Positions 1 to 6,957 of a stretch of 6,957 bases of DNA are shown one piece after another. The stretch spans positions 1 to 6,957 of the forward strand of contig JAUIJO010000168.1 in the NCBI GenBank assembly GCA_030431185.1, read 5' to 3'. Position 1 is the first letter of the stretch. Each line of letters begins with the position of its first letter. Origin of the DNA: Gammaproteobacteria bacterium. GTDB lineage: Bacteria; Pseudomonadota; Gammaproteobacteria; Xanthomonadales; Xanthomonadaceae. The translations under genes were made by a program, and so were the position numbers. The notes under the pieces were generated by a model that did not search any database, was not told where the DNA came from, and saw nothing but the letters and a program-made list of their open reading frames with translations.

Positions 1-1
1 C

Positions 2-232
2 GTGGTGCGCAACGGCGGCCCCGGGGCGGCGTCGGGCGCGGTGCTGCGCGATCCCGTGCCGGCAGGCGTGACCTGCAGTACGGCGACATGCGGGGGTGCA
101 TCGGGCGGGGCGGTTTGCCCGCCCGCCGCATCGGTGACGGTCGCGGCACTGCAGTCGGCAGCGGGGCTTTCGCTTCCCACGCTGCCGGCGACGGGATCGC
201 TGACGTTCACCCTGCAGTGCACGGTGCCCTAG
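2..232 (+). CDS. DUF11-repeat secreted protein, C-terminal fragment (5' end outside window)
   Basis: The last 76 codons of a gene that begins before the window; the stop is TAG at 230-232. The visible part is the second half of a DUF11-type beta-sandwich repeat: a VRNGGP strand, AVLRDPVPAGVTC, a short Cys-rich loop and a closing strand TFTLQC. Four cysteines (TC, TC, VC, QC) sit where the last module of the downstream 758-aa protein also has four; by eye about 42 of 73 aligned residues are identical, so the two genes are tandem paralogues. DUF11 domains are common in large exported surface or adhesin-like proteins. The protein ends three residues after the last Cys, with no LPXTG, PEP-CTERM or hydrophobic anchor. 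The reading frame is firm; the size and N-terminal domains of the full protein are unknown. Confidence 0.8.
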   Translation: MVRNGGPGAASGAVLRDPVPAGVTCSTATCGGASGGAVCPPAASVTVAALQSAAGLSLPTLPATGSLTFTLQCTVP

Positions 233-352
233 CCACCCCGGCAGGTGTATTGATCCGAGCGAGCCCGGGGCGAGACCGCCCGGGGCGGTAACGAACGGCG
301 CGCGCGGCCTGGACTTGGACCGGCGCGTCGCATGAATGGCAAGTAGGAGAGG

Positions 353-422
353 CGCGACCTGCACGACGGGGGCCGCGCGCCAGGCAGGGAAGGTTGGTCG
401 CGTCGCAATGGCGCGGCCCTTG
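353..422 (+). promoter_or_regulatory. Possible structured leader upstream of the DUF11 gene
   Basis: The 263 bases between the two DUF11 genes contain no supportable gene. Within them, GGGCCGCGC at 370-378 is perfectly complementary to GCGCGGCCC at 411-419, and CGCGACC at 353-359 is complementary to GGTCGCG at 396-402, which lies inside the loop of the first stem. If both formed, this would be an H-type pseudoknot about 75 bases upstream of the start codon. A run of seven T follows at 474-480. The pairings are read directly, but such matches occur by chance in GC-rich DNA and I recognise no riboswitch class. No convincing -35/-10 pair was found in the gap. Confidence 0.2.
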
Positions 423-495
423 GACGAAGAGACGCTCGGGGGGGCGTGAACTACTGCGTGTCGAGTCCTGGCCTTTTTTTGTCCGAGTGGAGTAC

Positions 496-2772
496 ATGTT
501 CGTTCCTTCCCTTCGCAATGCGCGTCATCGCGCCGTCCTGCCCGTCCTTTTCATCGCAAGTCTCCTTCCCGCCGGCCCCGCATGGGCGCAGGTGCAGCGG
601 AGCTTTTCCGACCTGAGTTTCGAGGCGCCGGACCTGCAGACGGCCGGGTGTCGCGTCTATATCGCGGCGAGCCAGGTGCCCGGCTGGGACACCACCCACC
701 CCTCGGCAGCCACCGAGAACGTCGGCGGCTGCGTCGTGCCTGCCGGCTTCAGCCAGAATGCACCGATCATCGAAATGTGGCGGACGCCACGCGACAACGG
801 GTCCGGCGGCACGGTGAACGCCCGGAGCGGGCGGCAGGTCGCCGAGCTCAATGCCGTGGTCGCGTCGAGGATCTTCCAGCGCGTGTGCCTGATCAATGGC
901 GAGGAAGTCGAATGGCGGTTCAGCCACCGCGGGCGCGGCAGCGCCACCGTGCCCGACGTGATGCGCTTCGGCTGGGGCGCCTCGGGGAATACCGTGGTGC
1001 AGGTGGGCACGACCAACTCGGGCGTGTTCACCGCGCCGGTCGTGTCCCAGGGCGTGATCGACGGACCGCTCAACGCCCCGGGCAACAACAGCTGGGTCGA
1101 CTACAGGGGGCGCTTCATCTACGGCGGCGCGACGGGCGTGACCGGCATCGGCTTCGAGGCGATCGGGGGTACCACGTCGGGCAACCTGCTCGACGACATC
1201 CAGATCGAACTCGCGCCCTTCGTCGAGTTCACCCAGTCCAGCAGTTCGACGCCCGAGGGTGCCAGCAACAACCGGCCGACCCTGCGCATCAACGGCACCG
1301 CGTTCAGCGCGTTCACCGTGGTGGTGAAGGTCACGGGGGGCACGGCGATCCTGGGCACCGACTACACGACGCCGGGCAACAGCCCGACGATGACCGTCAA
1401 CGTGCCGGCGGGCAACTACGACGGCACGAGTGCCGCAAGCCTGATCGCCCTGCCGATCACGGTGATCAACGACACCCTCGTGGAAAGCACCGAGAGCGTG
1501 CAACTGGAGATCGAGCCGTCCCCCACCAGCCCCGCCAGTTACCTGCGGCGGTCCAGCATGACCTGTGGCGCGGCGGGGCAGATCGCCACGACGTACTCGA
1601 TCACCGACGACGACAGCCAGATCAACGTCACCAAGAACGTGGCGGCACCGGTGCAGGTCAGCGGGCAGCCTACCCGGTTCGACGTCGCCTACACGATAAG
1701 CGTCAGCAACCCGGGGACCTTGTCGGCCAACTACAGCCTGGTCGACGCGCCGGGGCTGGATCCCGACGTCACGGTGTTGTCGGCCGGCGTCGTCCGCAAC
1801 GGAGGCGGCAGCACGGTACTGAGCGGTGCGGGTCCCTGGACGCTGCAGCCGCAATGGCGCGCGCTGGCCGGCGGCGCCACCGACACCTACGTGCTGACGA
1901 TGAGGATCGAGATCCGCCGCGGCGGATCGTCGGCGAACGACGCCTGCGCCTCGCCCACCGCCACTGGCCTGGGCCTGTACAACGCCGCCAACGCCATCCT
2001 CCAGAACAGCGCGGGGAACCTCAGCTTCGTCAGCGATGCATGCAGCAGCACGCCGACGCCGGTCTGGGTGACGCTGCGCAAGCGACTCGACGGGCGTGCC
2101 GTGGCGACGGACCAGGCGCAGGTGCGCCTCCTGTCGGCAGGCATCCCGGTGGGGACGGCCACCACAACCGGCAGCGGCCTGCCCGCGACGGCGACGACCG
2201 GGGTGGTCGTCGTGCCCGCGGGCAACACGATGCAGTTCGAGGAGGCCATCAAGGCGGGCGGTACGGGGGCGGACCAGGCGCCGGTGAACTATGGGACCAG
2301 CCTGGCCTGCACCAACGCGACCGCAGGATCGGCCACCGCGATGCCGGGCGGCGTGGGCAGCCTCATCGGGGATGCGCGGCGCTGGATGGAGTTCACCCCG
2401 GCGGCCGGCGACGACCTGGACTGCCTGGTCATCAACACCGCCAGCGCCGCCGACCTGAGCGTGGCCAAGACCAACACGCCGGCATCGGGTCCGCTGGACC
2501 TCGCCAACGACACCGTGGTCTCGGGGACGACGAGGCGCTACAGCATCGCGGTACGCAACGCGGGGCCGATGGCGGCGAACAACGCCGTGCTGCGGGATCC
2601 GCCGACCGTCGGCATGAGCTGCGCGGCGGTCAGCTGCGGCGCGACGACAGGCGGTGCGGCCTGCCCCTCGAACCCCACCGTCGCGGCCCTGCAGTCCGCG
2701 GCGGGCCTGGCCTTGCCGGTCCTGCCAGCGAACAGTGGCATGACCTTCACCGTGGATTGCCTGATGGAGTGA
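496..2772 (+). CDS. Secreted multidomain Calx-beta/DUF11 surface protein
   Basis: A 758-aa exported protein. The ATG at 496 is chosen because it opens a classic signal peptide (basic RNARHR, hydrophobic AVLPVLFIASLL, cleavage after AWA at residue 31). The longer frame from 394 would bury that signal. A GGAG lies only 3 bases upstream, with GAG at 485-487 better spaced. Residues 32-240 form a beta-rich, probably jelly-roll region ending in GNLLDDIQIELAPFVEF. About 241-373 is a Calx-beta domain (GTDYTT, VESTESVQLEI, ITDDDS). About 375-518 is a DUF11-like domain, 519-648 a prealbumin-like beta domain (VWVTLRKRLDGRAV, later VVVPAGNTMQFEEA), and 650-758 a terminal DUF11 module beginning ADLSVAKTNTPASG. 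Twelve cysteines (52, 79, 131, 357, 484, 516, 605, 643, 709, 714, 723, 755), an even number, suit disulfides outside the cytoplasm. No anchor or sorting signal is seen. The role is probably surface or matrix adhesion; the exact function is unknown. Confidence 0.85.
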   Translation: MFVPSLRNARHRAVLPVLFIASLLPAGPAWAQVQRSFSDLSFEAPDLQTAGCRVYIAASQVPGWDTTHPSAATENVGGCVVPAGFSQNAPIIEMWRTPRDNGSGGTVNARSGRQVAELNAVVASRIFQRVCLINGEEVEWRFSHRGRGSATVPDVMRFGWGASGNTVVQVGTTNSGVFTAPVVSQGVIDGPLNAPGNNSWVDYRGRFIYGGATGVTGIGFEAIGGTTSGNLLDDIQIELAPFVEFTQSSSSTPEGASNNRPTLRINGTAFSAFTVVVKVTGGTAILGTDYTTPGNSPTMTVNVPAGNYDGTSAASLIALPITVINDTLVESTESVQLEIEPSPTSPASYLRRSSMTCGAAGQIATTYSITDDDSQINVTKNVAAPVQVSGQPTRFDVAYTISVSNPGTLSANYSLVDAPGLDPDVTVLSAGVVRNGGGSTVLSGAGPWTLQPQWRALAGGATDTYVLTMRIEIRRGGSSANDACASPTATGLGLYNAANAILQNSAGNLSFVSDACSSTPTPVWVTLRKRLDGRAVATDQAQVRLLSAGIPVGTATTTGSGLPATATTGVVVVPAGNTMQFEEAIKAGGTGADQAPVNYGTSLACTNATAGSATAMPGGVGSLIGDARRWMEFTPAAGDDLDCLVINTASAADLSVAKTNTPASGPLDLANDTVVSGTTRRYSIAVRNAGPMAANNAVLRDPPTVGMSCAAVSCGATTGGAACPSNPTVAALQSAAGLALPVLPANSGMTFTVDCLME

Positions 2773-2792
2773 GCGCCCGCGCGCTCAATCCA
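2765..2792. terminator. Bidirectional terminator-like hairpin spanning both convergent stop codons
   Basis: TGAGCGC at 2770-2776 pairs perfectly with GCGCTCA at 2781-2787 around a CCGC loop. After one G/A mismatch, TGGA at 2765-2768 pairs with TCCA at 2789-2792, so 11 of 12 positions pair. The inner stem begins with the TGA stop of the + strand DUF11 gene and ends with the complement of the TGA stop of the minus-strand DUF4097 gene, which are only 12 bases apart. No T-run follows on either strand, so it is not a textbook intrinsic terminator. It could still pause polymerase or protect 3' ends in both directions. Confidence 0.45.
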
Positions 2793-3711
2793 GTTGCAGG
2801 GTGACGTCGCCGGAAAAGCTCTCCAGCGAGATGTCGGCGTCGCCGCCGCCGTAGCGATGGGTGAAGCTGGCGCCCGGCCCGTGCCTGGGACGCTCGATGT
2901 TCGCGTCCGGGGCGCTGAGGTCGCCGCTGAAGCTGGAGGCCTTGACCGTCGCCGACAGGCTGCGCGGGAAGTGCAGGTCGACGTCGCCGCTGACCGACTC
3001 GATGTCGATGCGCGCGTTCGGGGCCAGCGCGGTGCGCAGGTCGAAGTCGCCGGACACGGTCTCGCCCGAGAACCGGCGCAACTGGCTGTCGATCACCCGG
3101 ACCTCGACCTCGCCCGAGACGCTGTCGATGGACACTTCGCCGTCCAGGCGGCCCGAGAGCCGGATGTCGCCCGAGACGCTGTCGATGGAGACGGTGCGGC
3201 TGTTGACGGTGAGCTTGAGGTCGCCGCTGACGCTGTCCACGCTCAGCTCGCCCGGTGCACCCGCCACCACGGCGTCGCCGCTGACGGTATCGATCGACAG
3301 CGACTCGGGCGCGATGCCGGCGACGTCGATGTCCGCCGAGACCGAGTCGATCTCCAGGTTGGCGCGCAGCGGCACCATCACGACCAGGTCGCTGGGTTCG
3401 CTCTTGTCGCTGCTGGTGAAGAAGCCCAGTCCGCTGCCGCGGTTGGGGTACTTCACTTCGATTTCCAGGTGGCGCTTGTCGCCGGTGATCTCCAGCTTCT
3501 CAACGCCCTTGCCGAGCGTGCCGGTGATCTCGACCTCGGCGCGGTCCCAGGCGCGCACTTCGATGCGGCCCTTGAGGTTGTCGATGTCGACGCTGCCCCG
3601 CGGATCGAGCGGGCGGGTCTCGTTGATGGGGGTGCCGGCGAGCGCGGGCAGGGAAGCCACGAAGAGGGCGCAGGCCATCACGGGCGCGGAAAGGGCTTGG
3701 AATCGGGTCAT
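2785..3711 (-). CDS. DUF4097-family periplasmic beta-ladder protein
   Basis: A 308-aa protein with a signal peptide, hydrophobic core about residues 7-22 and likely cleavage after ALA at 25. The mature part belongs to the DUF4097 beta-strand-repeat (putative adhesin) family: an opening GSVDIDNLKGRIEVRAWDR segment, then nine S/T-V/F-S-G/A-D/E motifs starting near residues 123, 142, 160, 178, 197, 218, 239, 260 and 298. The 18-21 residue spacing is what a beta-solenoid would show, each motif marking one rung; the last gap of 38 is about two rungs. It is the third gene of the sigma operon, with a GGAG at 3718-3721 six bases before its ATG and only 12 bases after the upstream stop. Location is periplasmic or outer surface; it may be an output or sensor of the pathway. 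The family molecular function is not established. Confidence 0.88.
   Translation of the reverse strand: MTRFQALSAPVMACALFVASLPALAGTPINETRPLDPRGSVDIDNLKGRIEVRAWDRAEVEITGTLGKGVEKLEITGDKRHLEIEVKYPNRGSGLGFFTSSDKSEPSDLVVMVPLRANLEIDSVSADIDVAGIAPESLSIDTVSGDAVVAGAPGELSVDSVSGDLKLTVNSRTVSIDSVSGDIRLSGRLDGEVSIDSVSGEVEVRVIDSQLRRFSGETVSGDFDLRTALAPNARIDIESVSGDVDLHFPRSLSATVKASSFSGDLSAPDANIERPRHGPGASFTHRYGGGDADISLESFSGDVTLQLD
3110..3189 (-). repeat. 23-base exact direct repeat inside the DUF4097 gene
   Basis: The same 23 bases occur at 3110-3132 and 3167-3189, 57 bases (19 codons) apart and in frame. Both copies encode SIDSVSG, the core of one solenoid rung. The identity at the DNA level, not only in protein, suggests a recent rung duplication or gene conversion, though shared codon bias contributes. 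Confidence 0.7.
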
Positions 3712-3723
3712 GGCGGGCTCCGG

Positions 3724-4299
3724 TCAGGTATTGAGCATGCGCTGGCTCAGCGCGAGGCGTTGGGCATAGGTGCGGCGCAACTGGTCGAGCAGCAGGCGCG
3801 AATCGGGTTGTTGGGCGAGGGCATCGAGGATCATGTCGGCGTTGCGGTCGAGGTCGTTGATGGCCGGTTGCAGGCTCGGGTCGCCCGGCACGGTGCCCAG
3901 CGCGTTGAACGCGGCCTGGTATTGCCGGGTCAGCCCGGCGACCTCGCGCTGGTAGGCCCAGGCGGGGTCGGCGGCCCGGGGTACCCCGGCCGCCGGCGCG
4001 ACCGCCGTGGCGACGCCGGTTCCGGCGGGCGGCGTGTCGCCCGTGGAAGGCAGGTACCAGCCCAGCGTCGTGGCCACCAGCAGCAGGCTGGCCGCGAGGG
4101 CGAGCGGAGCCAGCCAGCCGCGCCGCACGCGCGCGGGGGGCTGCGCCGTCGCCGCGGTGCGCGGCCCCAGGCGACCGGCGATGCCGGGCCACAGGTCGTG
4201 CGAGGGCAGCGGGTCGGTGCGCAGCCCGCGAAGCTGCCAGCGCAGGCCGTCGGGCAGGGGGGTGTCGGGCGTGTGATGGGAATCGGTTTCGCGTGTCAT
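3724..4299 (-). CDS. Probable single-pass membrane anti-sigma factor
   Basis: A 191-aa protein. The cytoplasmic N-terminus (residues 1-61) contains DGLRWQLRGLRTDPLPSHDL and WPGIAGRL, the kind of short region by which such proteins would bind a sigma factor. Residues 62-83 are one hydrophobic transmembrane segment preceded by ARVRR, so the C-terminus should be periplasmic: a Pro/Ala linker (84-112), then a long helical stretch (115-191) that could form a coiled coil. There are no cysteines, so it is not a zinc-type (HxxxCxxC) anti-sigma factor. Its ATG overlaps the sigma stop codon as ATGA, and a GGAG at 4307-4310 lies seven bases upstream inside the sigma gene, so the two are probably translationally coupled at a fixed ratio. 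The role is inferred from position and topology; it could instead be a co-regulated membrane protein. Confidence 0.72.
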   Translation of the reverse strand: MTRETDSHHTPDTPLPDGLRWQLRGLRTDPLPSHDLWPGIAGRLGPRTAATAQPPARVRRGWLAPLALAASLLLVATTLGWYLPSTGDTPPAGTGVATAVAPAAGVPRAADPAWAYQREVAGLTRQYQAAFNALGTVPGDPSLQPAINDLDRNADMILDALAQQPDSRLLLDQLRRTYAQRLALSQRMLNT

Positions 4300-4916
4300 G
4301 GGATGTCTCCGGACCAGGCGGCTTCGCCGAGCCGTTCGCGCAACAGGTGGCGCGCGCGATGCAATTGCGCCTTCGAACTGCCGACCGCCATGCCCAGCTC
4401 GGCGGCGATTTCCTCGTGCTTCCAGCCTTCCACGTCGTACAGCACCAGCACCGCGCGCGCACGCGGCGGCAGGCTGGCGACCGCACGCTCCAGGTCCATG
4501 GAAAGCGCGGTGGTGTGGCCGGCCGAATCGGCCTGGCCGAGCAGGGCGAAGGCATCGTCGTCGCCCTCGTGCTGCGGTCGGCTGCGCTGGCTGCGCATGT
4601 CCATCAGCGCCGTGTTGACCGCCAGCCTGTGCAGCCAGGTCGAGAACGCCGCCTCGAACCGGAACGCCGGCAGGGCTTGCCAGGCACGGACGAAGGCCTC
4701 CTGGGTGAGGTCCTCGGCACGGGTGCCATGGCGACCGACCAGGCGACCGATGACGCCGTGGACGCGGCCCGCGTGGCGGTGGTACAGCGCCTCGAAGGCC
4801 GTCACGTCGCCCTCGACCGCGGCGCGGATCAGGCTCGCTTCGACGTCGGCGCCGGCCGCGGCGTCGGCGGGGGCGTCATCGGCGGGGGTCGGGGATTCGG
4901 CCACGGCATTCAGCAT
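4296..4916 (-). CDS. ECF-type RNA polymerase sigma factor
   Basis: A 206-aa sigma factor of the sigma-70 ECF family, which directs core RNA polymerase to stress or envelope promoters. Region 2 spans about residues 28-106 (LIRAAVEGDVTAFEALYHRH, then LTQEAFVRAW at 70-79 and FSTWLHRLAVNTALMDMR). Region 4 spans about 141-195, with LPPRARAVLVLYDVEG and the helix-turn-helix HEEIAAELGMAVGSSKAQLH. There is no region 3 and no extra C-terminal domain, so it is ordinary ECF length. Two ATGs lie two codons apart (4922 and 4916). I prefer 4916 because a GGA sits six bases before it, whereas the 4922 ATG has that GGA directly against it and no other Shine-Dalgarno match. It is the first gene of a three-gene unit with the anti-sigma-like and DUF4097 genes. 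The family is certain; the ECF subgroup is not assigned. Confidence 0.93.
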   Translation of the reverse strand: MLNAVAESPTPADDAPADAAAGADVEASLIRAAVEGDVTAFEALYHRHAGRVHGVIGRLVGRHGTRAEDLTQEAFVRAWQALPAFRFEAAFSTWLHRLAVNTALMDMRSQRSRPQHEGDDDAFALLGQADSAGHTTALSMDLERAVASLPPRARAVLVLYDVEGWKHEEIAAELGMAVGSSKAQLHRARHLLRERLGEAAWSGDIP

Positions 4917-4922
4917 AAACAT

Positions 4923-4952
4923 TCCGATGCGCGATACCCGTGGAAGGTTTAA
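4923..4952 (-). promoter_or_regulatory. Candidate ECF-type autoregulatory promoter of the sigma operon
   Basis: On the minus strand, TTAAACCTTC (4952-4943) carries the AAC core typical of ECF -35 elements. Sixteen bases after AAACCTT lies TCGGA (4927-4923), one base off the RpoE-type -10 TCTGA. Element order and spacing fit an RpoE-like promoter, and ECF operons are often autoregulated. If it is used, transcription would begin at or within a few bases of the sigma start codon. The match is by eye and low in information. Confidence 0.3.
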
Positions 4953-4957
4953 GCCCC

Positions 4958-4968
4958 TGCGTCACGCA
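4958..4968. promoter_or_regulatory. Short inverted repeat TGCGTCACGCA upstream of the sigma operon
   Basis: Two perfect 5-base half-sites (TGCGT and ACGCA) flank a single central base, six bases upstream of the candidate -35. Its symmetry and place suit an activator or repressor operator, but an 11-base near-palindrome is not rare in GC-rich DNA and I recognise no known regulator's site. Confidence 0.2.
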
Positions 4969-5042
4969 TGCGCGGCGGGAAGGACGCACTGCGGTCCGCC
5001 CGTCCGGTGGGGGTCCCGGCGGGCCGGGGTGGCCATCCCCCC

Positions 5043-6884
<1,842 letters not shown>

Positions 6885-6891
6885 CCGCCTA

Positions 6892-6922
6892 GGGTACCAA
6901 GGGTGGCGGGGGCGGCGGGGGG
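6892..6922 (+). other. Potential G-quadruplex tract just upstream of recQ
   Basis: On the + strand (template strand for recQ), runs of 3, 3, 5 and 6 G are separated by TACCAA, TGGC and CGGC, which meets the simple four-run, loop-of-1-to-7 rule. It ends eight bases from the recQ start codon, so it would lie within the 5' leader or promoter. Folding is unproven, and G-runs are common in such GC-rich DNA. Confidence 0.4.
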
Positions 6923-6923
6923 T

Positions 6924-6951
6924 GGAAAAATGGGGTCAGCGTCATTTTTCC
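6924..6951. repeat. Perfect 9-bp inverted repeat with GGGTCAGCGT loop, REP-like
   Basis: GGAAAAATG at 6924-6932 is exactly complementary to CATTTTTCC at 6943-6951 around a ten-base loop, GGGTCAGCGT. The A5/T5 arms contrast sharply with the surrounding GC-rich DNA. From memory, palindromes built on (A)n-TGGGGTCAG-(T)n recur in intergenic regions of Xanthomonadaceae and other proteobacteria, often near REP-associated tyrosine transposases. The inverted repeat is certain; the family assignment is recollection. On the minus strand it could also act as a terminator for a gene lying beyond the edge, since the stem ends in a T-run. Confidence 0.55.
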
Positions 6952-6957
6952 CGCAGG

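Noticed and set aside
275..289. Hairpin ACCGCC-CGG-GGCGGT after the first DUF11 gene as an intrinsic terminator.
   Set aside because: Only six base pairs, no T-run after it, and overlapping a ten-base direct repeat (263-272 and 278-287) that gives competing pairings. It may help to end transcription, but the evidence is too weak to call.
394..495. An upstream GTG start adding 34 residues to the DUF11 protein.
   Set aside because: It would place the signal peptide internally, and the added residues have no conserved character.
451..1854. A 467-codon minus-strand frame opposite the DUF11 gene.
   Set aside because: Composition typical of a GC-rich antisense shadow, no recognisable motif, and no supported start.
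582..2804. A 740-codon + frame overlapping the DUF11 gene.
   Set aside because: Arg/Gly/His-rich translation without signal peptide or domain; the overlapping frame at 496-2772 has both.
3110..3310. Regular short repeats in the DUF4097 region considered as a CRISPR-like or noncoding tandem array.
   Set aside because: Repeats are in frame, degenerate and encode a conserved protein motif; there are no uniform spacers.
5015..5028. Hairpin CCCGG-CGGG-CCGGG downstream of recQ as its terminator.
   Set aside because: A five-pair stem with no T-run, in DNA where such stems are frequent.

Overview
The window is very GC-rich with a strong G/C third-position bias. This, together with the gene set (an ECF sigma factor, a Cys-free one-pass membrane partner, a DUF4097 protein, an HRDC-type RecQ and large DUF11 surface proteins), suggests a Xanthomonadaceae-like gammaproteobacterium such as Lysobacter, Luteimonas or a relative. 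That placement is inferred from protein style and composition, not from a search.

Layout. Positions 1-232 hold the 3' end of a secreted DUF11-repeat protein on the + strand. After a 263-base gap with possible RNA structure comes a complete paralogous protein (496-2772, +, 758 aa). It has a signal peptide, a jelly-roll-like N-terminal region, a Calx-beta domain, DUF11 domains and 12 cysteines. It converges on a minus-strand operon, and a 28-base hairpin that contains both stop codons separates the two. The operon, in transcription order, is an ECF sigma factor (4296-4916), a probable membrane anti-sigma factor (3724-4299, ATGA overlap with the sigma gene) and a periplasmic DUF4097 beta-ladder protein (2785-3711, 12 bases downstream). 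Upstream of the operon, on the same strand, is a complete recQ helicase gene (5043-6884). The right edge carries a potential G-quadruplex tract just upstream of the recQ start, then a perfect 9-bp inverted repeat resembling the REP-type palindromes of this group.

How the genes work together. The sigma, anti-sigma and DUF4097 genes look like one translationally coupled envelope-signalling unit, probably autoregulated from an ECF-type promoter that would make a nearly leaderless mRNA. The DUF11 proteins are exported, disulfide-rich, adhesin-like proteins with no recognisable cell-wall anchor. recQ is housekeeping DNA repair with no visible functional link to its neighbours. No phage, CRISPR, toxin-antitoxin or defence system is evident. 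The least explained parts are the anti-sigma-like protein, the duplicated four-cysteine DUF11 terminal module, and the palindromic element at the right edge.
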